From Phycisphaerales bacterium (GTDB lineage Bacteria; Planctomycetota; Phycisphaerae; Phycisphaerales; UBA1924): a DNA stretch of 64,000 nt. A model generated the notes under the pieces. It ran no database searches and had not been told where the DNA came from. It was given only the letters and a program-made list of their open reading frames with translations. The translations under genes and the position numbers were made by a program. Shown one piece after another: positions 8,404 to 17,085 of this stretch. Each line of letters opens with the position of its first letter. The stretch's first letter is position 1. The stretch covers positions 434,001-498,000 of the forward strand of contig JAVJNT010000001.1 of NCBI GenBank assembly GCA_040217175.1, in the 5' to 3' direction.

Positions 8404-11400
8404 TGATCACGCTCCGAGTCAGCAACCTGCGCACTTTGTTTCATGAAGACCGATGCGATAACCGGAAGCACGAACAGTGTGAGGAGCGTCGACGTGACCA
8501 TGCCGCCGATCACCACCGTCGCCAGCGGCCGCTGGATCTCGCTCCCCACCCCCGTTGCAATCGCCATCGGGACGAACCCAGCGATATCAGTGATCGCCGT
8601 CGCGAGCACCGGCTGGAGGCGAGTCTTCGAGGCCGCAATGATCGCATCCTTGCTCTGCTGGCCGGTGTTGAGTGTGTCGCGGATAGCGGTGATGAGGATC
8701 TGCCCGTTGAGCACGGCGATGCCCGTGAGAGCGATAAACCCGACGGCGGCGCTGACGCTGAATGGGATATCTCGCCACCACAACGCGAAGATCGCACCGA
8801 CGGCAGCAAAAGGGATGCAGGTGTAGATAATGACAACATCCCGCAGGTTCTTCAGGCTGAAATACAGCAGAAAGAACACCATGAGTAGAACCGCGGGCAC
8901 AACGATGACCAAGCGAGTCCTGGCGCGTTCCAAGTTCTCAAACTGTCCGCCCCACTCAAGCACGTAACCCTCGGGCAACGCAACCTGTGCATCGATTGCC
9001 GCCCTTGCTTCATTGACGAATGACGCGGGGTCTCTGCCACTGACATTCGATTGCACACGGATGAGTCTTCTGCTCCACTCGCGGTTGATCGTGGCCGATC
9101 CTTCCGAGAGATCGACCGAGGCCAGGGACGAGAGCGGAACCGCGACACCCCCCTCGGTCGGGATACGAACCGAAGACACGGCTGCGACATCCTCTCTAAA
9201 TGTCTGCGGAAGTCTGACGACAAGCGGAAAGACACGCTGGCCCTCAAACACCTCGCCGACGCGGATCCCACCGATCGCCTCAACGAAATCCAGCACCTCG
9301 CTGGCCGCGACGCCGTAGCGGGCAACGCGGGACTGGTCGACGGAGACAGACAGCGACGGTTGCCCCGTGATCTGATCGACCGAGATGTCTGACGCACCTG
9401 GAATATCCAGCAGCACGCGCTGCACGTCGTCAGCGATCCGAAGCAGCTCGTCGAAGTCGTCGCCAAAGATCTTGATCCCGATGTCTGATCGGATGCCCGA
9501 GACCATCTCGTTCATGCGCATCTCGATCGGCTGCGTGAACACCATATTGACGCCGGGGAACTGCGAGATGATCTTCTCCATTTCGATCACGAGCCCAGCC
9601 TGCGTGTCCGCTCTCGCCCACTCTGCACGCGGCTTGAGCGTCAAAAAGATATCCGTCAGCTCGATCCCCATCGGATCGGTCGCCACCTCGGCGGTCCCGA
9701 TCCGGCTCCAGATGTGCTCTATTTCATCTGGGAACTCATCGAGTAGGACCTCCTCAATCCGTGTGTTGTACCGCACGGACTCATCGATCGAGACGCCAGC
9801 GAGCCGGATGGTGTTCACAACCATCGAGCCCTCGCTCAGCCGCGGGATGAACTCGCCGCCCATCTGCGTGCTCCGGTAGCCCGCAACGCCAAGCAGGGCC
9901 ACGGCCAGCAGCATCACGACCCACCGGAGTCGAATCGCTCTGCCGACGGCCCAACCGTATGCCGAGGCCAATCCGCGTAGCAGAACGGCATCCTTGGGCT
10001 TCGCGCGACGCGGAAGGAAGTAGTACGACAGGACGGGTGACAGAAACACGGCGACCATCAGGGCTCCCAGGAGCGCGAAGATGAACGTCCACGCCATCGG
10101 CCGGAACATTTTCCCTTCGATGCCTTCAAGCGTCAGCACGGGGGCAAAGACGAGCGTGATGATGCCCATCCCGAACACGATGGGTCGCACCACGCGCGCG
10201 CTAGATGTCGCGATCGATTCGAGCCGCTCTGAAGGCGAGAGCTTCCGGCCAAGCTCTCGCTGCCGTTCCTTCAGCGAGCGGAGGTTCGCTTCCGTCATGA
10301 CCACCGAGCCGTCGACAAGGATGCCGAAGTCGATTGCACCGAGGCTGAGCAAACTCGCCGCGATCGCGAACTCGTACATGCCCTGCACGGCGAACAGCAT
10401 GGAAATCGGGATGGCGACCGCTACGAGCAGCCCGGCTCGGATGTTGCCCAGAATGATGAGCAACACAACAATCACCAACACGGCACCGATCACGAGGTTG
10501 TGCTCGACCGTCTTGATGACCTGCTCGACGAGCAGGGTCCGGTCGTACACCACATCTACGACAACATCAGTGGGCAGCGAGGGTGTGAGGGACTCAAGAC
10601 GCTCGCGGAGTTCCTCGGTCACCACACGACTGTTCTCGCCCATCAGCATGAAGGCCAGGCCGAGGACGACCTCGCCATCGCCGTACGCCGAGACCGCGCC
10701 GCGGCGGATCTCGCTGCCGATTTCAACCTCCGCGACATCCTGAATCCGCACCGGCGTGCCGTCGCTGGAAGCAACCACGATGTTCTCGATCTCACCGATC
10801 GTCGCAACACGCGCCAGCCCCCGCACCACCCTCGCTTCACCGGAGGTCACGATCTGCCCGCCGCCGACGTTGGCGTTGTTGCGGCGCAGCGCATCTAGCA
10901 CATCCTCAAGCGTGAAGCCAAACTTGATCAGTGCTTCAGGCTTGACGACGACGTGATACTGCCGCTCCAAGCCACCCCATGAATTGACCTCGGCCACACC
11001 CGGGACCTTGCGAAGCTCGGGCTTGATCACCCAATCGTGGATGGTCCGGAGTTCTTCGATAGAGTGTTCGCCGGTCTCCGACCGGATGACGTAGTGAAAG
11101 ACCTCACCGAGACCGGTCGCGATCGGGCCGAGCTCCGGCCTTCCGACACCATCTGGCAGTTCGACCGCCGAGAGCCGTTCAGTAATGTACTGCCGCGCGT
11201 CGATAATGCGGATGTCATCATCGAAGGTCGCCACGACCTGTGAGAAGCCGAACTTTGAGACGGACCGCACGTTCTGGAGACCGGGCAGTCCGCCGATTGA
11301 GAGTTCGACAGGGAGAGTGATCTGTTGCTCGATTTCTTCCGGGCTGAGCGCGGGGGCCACCGTGTTGATCTGCACTTGGATCGGCGTGGTATCGGGAAAC

Positions 11401-11513
11401 GCGTCGATCGGAAGCTGGATCATCCGGTACACACCGGCGGCACACGCGATCGCGAACAGCAGAATGACAAGCACTCTGTTTTTGAGTGACATCTCGATAA
11501 GACGGGTCAGCAT
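8400..11513 (-). CDS. czcA: heavy-metal efflux RND permease (CzcA type, Zn/Co/Cd signature), operon II
   Basis: A 1037-residue pump of the HME-RND family. The N-terminal helix and the loop LPIDAFPDTTPIQVQINT are typical. The fourth helix carries AIDFGILVDGSVVM (residues 393-406); the DFGxxxDG signature is the one known from CzcA/CnrA-type pumps for Zn, Co, Cd or Ni. The second membrane half has the expected GFIALTGIAVLNGQIL motif. It lies between the adaptor (12 bp away) and the short CDF gene (4 bp overlap). It pumps periplasmic or cytoplasmic divalent metal through the adaptor and channel to the outside, driven by protons. The symbol is given for family type, not proven orthology. Confidence 0.93.
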   Translation of the reverse strand: MLTRLIEMSLKNRVLVILLFAIACAAGVYRMIQLPIDAFPDTTPIQVQINTVAPALSPEEIEQQITLPVELSIGGLPGLQNVRSVSKFGFSQVVATFDDDIRIIDARQYITERLSAVELPDGVGRPELGPIATGLGEVFHYVIRSETGEHSIEELRTIHDWVIKPELRKVPGVAEVNSWGGLERQYHVVVKPEALIKFGFTLEDVLDALRRNNANVGGGQIVTSGEARVVRGLARVATIGEIENIVVASSDGTPVRIQDVAEVEIGSEIRRGAVSAYGDGEVVLGLAFMLMGENSRVVTEELRERLESLTPSLPTDVVVDVVYDRTLLVEQVIKTVEHNLVIGAVLVIVVLLIILGNIRAGLLVAVAIPISMLFAVQGMYEFAIAASLLSLGAIDFGILVDGSVVMTEANLRSLKERQRELGRKLSPSERLESIATSSARVVRPIVFGMGIITLVFAPVLTLEGIEGKMFRPMAWTFIFALLGALMVAVFLSPVLSYYFLPRRAKPKDAVLLRGLASAYGWAVGRAIRLRWVVMLLAVALLGVAGYRSTQMGGEFIPRLSEGSMVVNTIRLAGVSIDESVRYNTRIEEVLLDEFPDEIEHIWSRIGTAEVATDPMGIELTDIFLTLKPRAEWARADTQAGLVIEMEKIISQFPGVNMVFTQPIEMRMNEMVSGIRSDIGIKIFGDDFDELLRIADDVQRVLLDIPGASDISVDQITGQPSLSVSVDQSRVARYGVAASEVLDFVEAIGGIRVGEVFEGQRVFPLVVRLPQTFREDVAAVSSVRIPTEGGVAVPLSSLASVDLSEGSATINREWSRRLIRVQSNVSGRDPASFVNEARAAIDAQVALPEGYVLEWGGQFENLERARTRLVIVVPAVLLMVFFLLYFSLKNLRDVVIIYTCIPFAAVGAIFALWWRDIPFSVSAAVGFIALTGIAVLNGQILITAIRDTLNTGQQSKDAIIAASKTRLQPVLATAITDIAGFVPMAIATGVGSEIQRPLATVVIGGMVTSTLLTLFVLPVIASVFMKQSAQVADSERDQ

Positions 11514-11525
11514 GGCGGCTCCGGA

Positions 11526-13301
11526 TCAGTCGTCAACGCATCCCGCGCCGAGGCGAGACTTGAGGAACTCGGTCTTCATAGTGAAACTGCCGCCTGATAC
11601 GACGGCCTCGGTCTCGTTTAGACCGGCTAGTATCGCAACGGTACCTGAGGGCGAACGCGGGCCGACATCGACACGCCGAACTGCGAACAGATCTGGTTCC
11701 TGCCGCACAAACACGAACGATGTGCCATCGATCTCGTGTACCGCTTCACCCGGCACAAGCAGCGAGTTCGACGTGCCGCCGATCATTGCGGAGACCTCAG
11801 TGAACATGCCATGGCGAAGGATGCCACGATCATTCTGAACCGTCGCGCGGGCCCGTACCATCCGGGTTCGTTCATCGATACGCGGGCTGATCCATGTGAT
11901 CTGTCCGGGGATCTCCAGCTCGGGCAGAGCCCGGACGCTCGCGACGATCTCCCCGCCGCGCTCGATCTGAAACGCCTGCTCTTCCGGGACAGCGAGCTCA
12001 ATCCACATCGTTGACAAATCAGCGATCTCGAAGAGCGATTCCTCTGAGTCTGCTGCCTCGCCAAGCACAGCAGTCCGCTCGACGACGCTGCCAGCGAAGG
12101 GTGCCCTGACGTAAAGGTCCGAGGATGACGACTGCTCCGCCGCGATATCCGCGACTTCCGATTCAGTGAAGCCCAGATTGATGAGCTGCTGATGCGTGCG
12201 ACGCACTTCCAGCTCAGCGAGCTTGAGCGCTGCCTGGGCATCCTGCAAGTCCCGGCGTGCAGCAATGTTCTCGTTGACGAGCTTCTGCTCACGCTCGAAC
12301 ACGGTGGTTCTCGCTTCGACCTCTGCGATCTTGGACAGGTACGCGGACTTCGCTTGTGCCACCGCCACGGAGTTGATGACCGCTAGAATTTGCCCTTCTT
12401 CAACCTGGTCGCCGACATCGACGCGGATATCAGTGATCACACCGGGAGCCAACGGTGTGAGCTTTGCCAATCTGTTCCCGTTGTAGCGGACCTCGCCCAA
12501 CAAGCTGATCAACGCTGAAGCAGTGCCACGATTCGGGTGCTCAAGCGTCAGCCCGGCAAGCTCTGCCGATCTCGCGGAGGGCATGCGGACGAGCAGCGAC
12601 TCGCCAGCCTCAAGCGTCCCAGCGAGCTGAGGCTGGCAGATTCCGCATTCGATCTCATCGACCCCGTGCTCATGACAAAAGAGCGCGGGGGCGCCATCGC
12701 GGGAGGACGTCGCTGAGGCGTCTCCCAGCAGGGCGGGGTTGCAGAGGTGGCACTCATCTTCGTAAAGAAAGTGCTCCTCGCAATACGCCCGATCCGCGTC
12801 TTCCAACTGTGGCTGGCAAATCCAGCACCGGTCCTCGTAGCGAGCGTGCTCGCTGCACCACAAGCGGCCAGCATCACGCTTAGCCGGGTCACAGATGAAG
12901 CAGGTCTCGTCAGCGCTGTGTCCATGGAGCCCGCCCGGCGACTCGCTGGCTACGTTCTCCGAGGCACCGAGTGCCGGGTTGCAGAGATGGCACTCGTCCT
13001 CATACAGGTAGTGCTCCTCGCAGTAAGGTCGGGAGGGATCCTCGAGCTGCGGCTGACAGATCCAGCAACGGTCCTCGTACCGGGCATGCTCGGTACACCA
13101 CAAGCGACCGGCGTCGCGTTTCGTGGCGTCACACACAAAGCAAGTCTCGCCGTTCTCGTGCGAGTGCGCGACCTGAGTCACATCAGATGCGCGTGATCCA
13201 TTGGACGCCGATGATGCTTCCTGCTCGCGATCGCACCCGCCAAGCAGGAGCGCCGTTGTGAACAGGCAAACGAGTGAAATGACGCCGTGTGATGGTCTCA
13301 C
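11526..13301 (-). CDS. RND periplasmic adaptor with duplicated Cys-rich metal-binding head, operon II
   Basis: A 591-residue HlyD/CzcB-type adaptor, much longer than usual because of an N-terminal extension. After a lipobox (LLLGGC, Cys23) comes HSHENGE and then two nearly identical Cys/His repeats (about 54-111 and 134-191). Each has C-x2-C, WC-x2-H, RCWICQPQLED, YCEEH and ECHLCNPAL. A third partial copy (about 209-226: CHEHGVDEIECGICQPQL) follows. Each full repeat offers eight Cys. From about 240 the normal adaptor begins, with APGVITDIRVDVGDQV as the lipoyl half, a helical hairpin and barrel. It overlaps the channel stop by 4 bp and the pump follows after 12 bp. The head probably captures periplasmic metal for the pump; this is inference from cysteine content. 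Confidence 0.92.
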   Translation of the reverse strand: MRPSHGVISLVCLFTTALLLGGCDREQEASSASNGSRASDVTQVAHSHENGETCFVCDATKRDAGRLWCTEHARYEDRCWICQPQLEDPSRPYCEEHYLYEDECHLCNPALGASENVASESPGGLHGHSADETCFICDPAKRDAGRLWCSEHARYEDRCWICQPQLEDADRAYCEEHFLYEDECHLCNPALLGDASATSSRDGAPALFCHEHGVDEIECGICQPQLAGTLEAGESLLVRMPSARSAELAGLTLEHPNRGTASALISLLGEVRYNGNRLAKLTPLAPGVITDIRVDVGDQVEEGQILAVINSVAVAQAKSAYLSKIAEVEARTTVFEREQKLVNENIAARRDLQDAQAALKLAELEVRRTHQQLINLGFTESEVADIAAEQSSSSDLYVRAPFAGSVVERTAVLGEAADSEESLFEIADLSTMWIELAVPEEQAFQIERGGEIVASVRALPELEIPGQITWISPRIDERTRMVRARATVQNDRGILRHGMFTEVSAMIGGTSNSLLVPGEAVHEIDGTSFVFVRQEPDLFAVRRVDVGPRSPSGTVAILAGLNETEAVVSGGSFTMKTEFLKSRLGAGCVDD

Positions 13302-14704
13302 GGTGTGTCTCCTTGATTGGGGTGATCAGAATGTTCGCGGAGCGAATGGATGTTCAGCGGCTCTGAGATGAGCCCCTCAACCTGCACCTTCGCGGCGTGG
13401 TATTCGGCGAGAGCTTCGAGCCTTTGGGTTTCAGTATCGAAAAGGGTGCGCTGCGCATCGAGGACATCGAGGTACGGTAGCTTGCCTTCGTCGTAGGCCC
13501 GACGCGTCGCGTCGTAGGCGTCCTTCGCCGCGGGAAGTAGGGCGGCATCAATCGCCTGGGCCTCGTGGTACGCGGCGGTCAATCGGGCGTGTGCCCGAAC
13601 AAGCCGGGTGGCCAAATCGCGTCGGGAAGCCCGCCCCTCGTCGATCGCTTGTGCTGCTCGGAGTCGGGCGGCCAGTATCCCCCCCTGATTGCGATCAAAG
13701 ATCGCCAATGGCACGGACACTGCCACGACGAGACCGACATCTTCGCTCTCTTCGGCATACCGAATGCCGGCACCAGCCGTCACGTCGGAGACGGCTTGAG
13801 CCCGTTCGAGAGCGACCACCAATGATCGTCGCTCGGTCTCTGCGCTCCAACGCTGAACTTCCGGATGGTGCTCAACGAGATCCGTCAGGGCATCGAGCAA
13901 CGGCACAGGCATGAGGTCATCCAGCGATCCGATGGCCGTGTCAAACCCGGGGTCGGTTGCATCCCACATCGCACTGAGTTCACGCCTCGCGGCCTCAAGT
14001 TCCCGGCTGAGTCGATCTGCGGCGATGCGGGTGGATTCGCTTTCAAGCCGGGCCTTGATCTCGTCGATGGGTGAAACATCTCCGGCCTGCACCCGCCGAT
14101 CAATGACGCGCCGGTTCTCCTCTGCGAGTGCTTGCGCGCGAACGGCGAACTTAACACGCTGCTGGAGCTCCAGCACCCGTACGAAGCGGGACGCGGTGTC
14201 GGTGAGCACGGCCAGCCGCTGTGCTTCGTAGTCGAGAGCAGCAACAGTCCACTGCCCCTCGGCGACCCGCACGCGGCGGTCTCGCTTCCCGCCAAGCTCA
14301 AGAAGCTGGCTAAAGGCTATGGTGGTCTCGGCAGAATCAAAGCCACTCAAGCTTCCAGAGCCCGCGAAGTCTTCGACCTCAATTCCGACGCTTGGATTGG
14401 GGGAGAGCCCGGCTTGCAGACGACGCGCTTCCGCAATCCTCGGCTCCCAGGCAAGCGATCGAAGTCGCGGGTTACGTACGAGCGCAGCCGCGAGAGCCTG
14501 GCGAAGGGTCAGCTGCTCACCGATGGTGACCACATCTGATGTTGGTCCGACTCGATCAGGATCCTCCGGTGCTTCGTAACGAGGCATATCGCGCAAAAGA
14601 GGCCTTGCGGCGGGGGGATCGAAGTCGAATGGTGACGGCGCGCAACCGCCCAACAGAGTGACGACGCCCAGGCAGCAAAACAGCTTTGGTTCAGTAAATC
14701 TCAT
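13298..14704 (-). CDS. outer membrane efflux channel (TolC/CzcC type), operon II
   Basis: I choose ATG 14704, giving 468 residues, because the signal peptide with lipobox (VTLLGGC) begins right there; an in-frame start at 14767 adds 21 residues of non-leader sequence. The protein has the duplicated coiled-coil architecture of outer membrane efflux proteins, with LVRNPRLRSLAWEPRIAEAR in the first half and HPEVQRWSAETERRSLVVALE in the second, and the late motif DEGKLPYLDVLDAQRTLFD. Its start lies 94 bp after the stop of the Cys-rich secreted protein and its stop overlaps the adaptor start by 4 bp. It forms the exit duct of the operon II pump. Confidence 0.9.
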   Translation of the reverse strand: MRFTEPKLFCCLGVVTLLGGCAPSPFDFDPPAARPLLRDMPRYEAPEDPDRVGPTSDVVTIGEQLTLRQALAAALVRNPRLRSLAWEPRIAEARRLQAGLSPNPSVGIEVEDFAGSGSLSGFDSAETTIAFSQLLELGGKRDRRVRVAEGQWTVAALDYEAQRLAVLTDTASRFVRVLELQQRVKFAVRAQALAEENRRVIDRRVQAGDVSPIDEIKARLESESTRIAADRLSRELEAARRELSAMWDATDPGFDTAIGSLDDLMPVPLLDALTDLVEHHPEVQRWSAETERRSLVVALERAQAVSDVTAGAGIRYAEESEDVGLVVAVSVPLAIFDRNQGGILAARLRAAQAIDEGRASRRDLATRLVRAHARLTAAYHEAQAIDAALLPAAKDAYDATRRAYDEGKLPYLDVLDAQRTLFDTETQRLEALAEYHAAKVQVEGLISEPLNIHSLREHSDHPNQGDTP

Positions 14705-14797
14705 GTGTTCCACTCGGATAGAGACGTTGCCCGGCGCACACCGAGCCTCTGGGAAAGACGGACGCAATACATGTACTGCGCAGAATCCCAGGTCGTC

Positions 14798-15238
14798 CTA
14801 AACGAGCAGAATCACGCTGCGAAGATGGCAACCAGATGTCCCGACATCCAACGGCACTGGAGGTCGCGGGATGAAAGTCGTACTTGCCGATCCGTTAGTG
14901 AGGAACTCGAACCAAGGGAAGGTCGGATCGTCTGGTCCATCGAAGGACCAGTCTTTGTCCGTATCTTTCTCAAGGCGATCAACGGCGACGATCGACTCGG
15001 ATTCCACCTCGGTGGACTGGCATCGGCCGTCCGAGCAGGCAACGCTGTGACTCGCGTCTTCGCCGTCCTCTGAGGGAATCGGGCACGGGGCTTCACCCGG
15101 CCCGTCGCAGCAGAATTGGTCGCCAAACTGGGTGGTTGCTGTCCCATCAGCACAAACGCAGAGAAACCGCGGGCCGAGGCCAGCTCCCACGGCCAACAAG
15201 AAGGTGAGCAGGATCGAGATGGCTTGGCGGTGTTTCAT
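14798..15238 (-). CDS. small secreted Cys-rich protein heading efflux operon II
   Basis: Starting at ATG 15238 gives 146 residues with a leader (MKHRQAISILLTFLLAVGAGLG). After the leader come RFLCVCADG, QFCCDGPGEAPCPIP and ACSDGRCQS, eight or so cysteines within 50 residues, then an acidic stretch and a hydrophobic tail. No known domain is recognised. It is the first gene downstream of the palindromic operator at 15275-15308, so it should be the most strongly metal-induced. It is the positional counterpart of the secreted His/Cys protein of operon I. A metal-binding periplasmic role is likely but inferred. Confidence 0.65.
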   Translation of the reverse strand: MKHRQAISILLTFLLAVGAGLGPRFLCVCADGTATTQFGDQFCCDGPGEAPCPIPSEDGEDASHSVACSDGRCQSTEVESESIVAVDRLEKDTDKDWSFDGPDDPTFPWFEFLTNGSASTTFIPRPPVPLDVGTSGCHLRSVILLV

Positions 15239-15274
15239 GGATGCGCGGATGCGGGTCAATCAGGCCAGCGACAT

Positions 15275-15308
15275 CTTGACTATTACACCATGCCGTGTAA
15301 TAGTCAAG
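15275..15308. promoter_or_regulatory. perfect 34-bp palindromic operator between efflux operon II and its ArsR/SmtB gene
   Basis: Two 14-bp arms, CTTGACTATTACAC (15275-15288) and GTGTAATAGTCAAG (15295-15308), are exact reverse complements around CATGCC. Both arms contain a -35-like TTGACT facing outward through the site, and TAATAG lies about 16 bp on, so it looks like a two-way promoter embedded in the operator. Position between divergent genes and an AT-rich palindrome are typical of ArsR/SmtB sites. Confidence 0.85.
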
Positions 15309-15347
15309 CGCGGTTCATCGCTTTTCACAAATCCGAAAGGGTCCCAC

Positions 15348-15722
15348 ATGGAGTCTTGCCGCCCAAAACTGCCTCTGGCCGCGCGCCCGCTCATTGGGGC
15401 TCTCGAAGCCGAGCGGGTCGGCATCCTCTTCAAAGGCTTGGCTCATCCGACCCGACTCCGTCTGCTTCACGCCCTAATCCGGGTGGACGAACTCAGCGTG
15501 GGAGACCTCGCGGATGAGAGCGGGATGTCGGTTCAGGCGGTGTCGAACCAGTTGCAACGACTTGCTGAGATCGGCGTAGTTGGCAAGCGTCGCAATGGGC
15601 TTCAGGCAATCTACTGCGTGATCGATCCATGCGTTCCCGTGCTGCTGGAACGCGCTTGGTGCCATGTAGATGAGTACGTCGAAGCAGATTTTACATCCGC
15701 CGATCAACGGGACATCCGATGA
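15348..15722 (+). CDS. ArsR/SmtB family metal-responsive repressor
   Basis: I choose ATG 15348 (124 residues; GAAAGG lies upstream), since the long in-frame extension to 15132 would read through the operator. The winged helix is clear: GLAHPTRLRLLHAL, then the recognition region SVGDLADESGMSVQAVSNQLQRL (about 50-72), then the wing VGKRRNGLQAIYCVIDP. Possible sensor ligands are Cys4, Cys90, Cys95 and Cys105 with His106 and Asp108, so metal may bind near the C-terminal dimer helix. By family, the apo-protein would bind the 34-bp palindrome just upstream and block both its own gene and operon II; metal releases it. Confidence 0.9.
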   Translation: MESCRPKLPLAARPLIGALEAERVGILFKGLAHPTRLRLLHALIRVDELSVGDLADESGMSVQAVSNQLQRLAEIGVVGKRRNGLQAIYCVIDPCVPVLLERAWCHVDEYVEADFTSADQRDIR

Positions 15723-15939
15723 GCACTTCCGTCTTAAGAGCTTCTCCGACCCCAGACTTCCGGATGACAGGGCGGCTGGACTTGACAAAAGAGACCCCCA
15801 AGGAAAATGCGAACAGCGTGGGGGTATGGACTCTCGAATGGCTCATGAAACTGCCGATTACTCCCGGGTAGTTGTGCAACCAAGTCGAGAGGAAATCGCG
15901 TCGCGACCAAAGTCCAGCCAGCACTATTTGCAGCGAAGC
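15723..15939. other. intergenic stretch between the metal block and the next gene, with a 35-codon open frame
   Basis: No recognised gene. A plus-strand frame 15764-15871 (ATG to TAG, 35 residues, ending WTLEWLMKLPITPG) has no clear ribosome site; its tail reads like a protein C-terminus and could be a gene remnant left at the edge of the metal-resistance block. The stretch ends in the terminator at 15940-15975. I saw no integrase or tRNA here. Confidence 0.35.
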
Positions 15940-15975
15940 CGACCCTCTTCGATCTCGGAGAGGGTCGTTTTCTTT
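15940..15975 (+). terminator. rho-independent terminator after the ArsR/SmtB gene
   Basis: Perfect 9-bp stem CGACCCTCT (15940-15948) / AGAGGGTCG (15959-15967) with a 10-nt loop, followed by TTTTCTTT (15968-15975). It is the clearest intrinsic terminator in the window, pointing rightward and shielding the next gene at 16044. Confidence 0.85.
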
Positions 15976-16043
15976 GGTTCCATCGGTGCGCTGGCATCAC
16001 GGAGTCGGAGTCGACGGCCCTCGATCAAGTCCTAGCCTCGGGC

Positions 16044-16610
16044 ATGAAGAACCGTCTCCCCTGCGTCATGGGCTCTGCCGTGCTGGTCTCGATCGGCGCC
16101 GCGGGTTGCGCCACGCACGAAGCGCAATCGGAGGTCGCCATGAGCACGCAGCCATCGAACGCGTCTGCGCCACCTCCGGCGATCCAGGCTTGGATGGACC
16201 GCCTGACCGTCGACCATGAGTACGACCCCGAGACCGGCTTCATCGTCGCACGCGAGACGATCTCGCTCCCACCGATCATCGCGAACGGGCCAGCGCTCGA
16301 CGCCGCCATCGACCAAGCGGGCGATCGCCGGGTCGTGGTCGCGTTCGCAACCGCCGATCGATGCGCGCCGTGCCAGCAATACAAGCGGGATGCCCTCAAC
16401 GACGAGGCCGTCGTTGCGAGGCTGTCCGAGGGCCGCTTCCTGCCCACGCACGTCGAGGCTGATCGATCGCCAGAGCTCGCCGAGGCCCATCTCGGCTCTC
16501 GCGCGATCCGAATGACCTACGCACTGCGGGACGGCCGGGTCGTGTCGAAGCTTCGCGGACAGAAATCTGCTTCGGAGTTGCTCGTGTGGCTTGAGGCGCT
16601 GCCGGAATAG
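16044..16610 (+). CDS. lipoprotein with thioredoxin-like fold
   Basis: A 188-residue protein with a lipobox (SIGAAGC, Cys22), a Ser/Pro/Ala linker, and a C-terminal thioredoxin-like domain. The strand VVVAFATADRCAPCQQYKRDAL holds a CxxC (Cys107-Cys110) at the expected start of the first active-site helix. This is followed by FLPTHVEADRSPELAEAHLGSRAIRMTYALRDG, where the usual cis-proline loop appears weakened (IRMTY rather than a clear xPT). It may be a thiol-disulfide reductase tethered in the periplasm. It is transcribed alone, rightward, and converges with the DUF2200 gene. Confidence 0.75.
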   Translation: MKNRLPCVMGSAVLVSIGAAGCATHEAQSEVAMSTQPSNASAPPPAIQAWMDRLTVDHEYDPETGFIVARETISLPPIIANGPALDAAIDQAGDRRVVVAFATADRCAPCQQYKRDALNDEAVVARLSEGRFLPTHVEADRSPELAEAHLGSRAIRMTYALRDGRVVSKLRGQKSASELLVWLEALPE

Positions 16611-16645
16611 ATCGCCGCCTACGCGTCGAACACGCTCGAGCAGCA

Positions 16646-17014
16646 TCACCCTGACCGCAGGATCTTGTCCATCTTCTTGCCCTTGGCGAGCTCGTCGACG
16701 AGCTTGTCGAGGTACCGAACCTCTCGCGTGAGTGGGTTCTCGATGTCCTCGACGCGGTAGCCGCAGATGACGCCGGTGATCAGGTGGGCATTGGGGTTGA
16801 GCGTCGCGTCTTCGAAGAACTCGGCGAACGTCGAGCCGTCGTCGATGTGCTGCTGTACGCGCGCCTCGTCGAAGCCGGTGAGCCAGGCGATGACCTCGTG
16901 CAGCTCGTCCTTGGTCCGGCCCTTCTTCTCGACCTTGGTTACGTAGTGCGGATAGACCGAGGCGAAGGTCAGCTCCGCCATGCGCTTGTCGTGCTCGGGC
17001 GTGGTCGTTGGCAT
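16646..17014 (-). CDS. DUF2200 family protein
   Basis: Starting at ATG 17014 gives 122 residues that match the DUF2200 family along their length: FASVYPHYVTKVEKKGRT, then VIAWLTGFDE, then NPNAHLITGVICGYRVEDIENPLTREVRYLDKLVDELAKGKKMDKIL. The function of this widespread cytosolic family is not known to me. A much longer open frame runs upstream on this strand but is only the shadow of the peptidase gene read in another frame. It stands alone between convergent and downstream neighbours. Confidence 0.88.
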   Translation of the reverse strand: MPTTTPEHDKRMAELTFASVYPHYVTKVEKKGRTKDELHEVIAWLTGFDEARVQQHIDDGSTFAEFFEDATLNPNAHLITGVICGYRVEDIENPLTREVRYLDKLVDELAKGKKMDKILRSG

Positions 17015-17085
17015 GGTGTGAATTCCCCCCTTACCAGCATTTGGCGATTCGAACCCATCATCGTCCGTAGGTGGTTGCTCGCGCC

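Noticed and set aside
15764-15871. 35-residue plus-strand frame ending WTLEWLMKLPITPG as a real gene
   Set aside because: No ribosome site and no known family; kept only as a note on the intergenic stretch because it may be a remnant.
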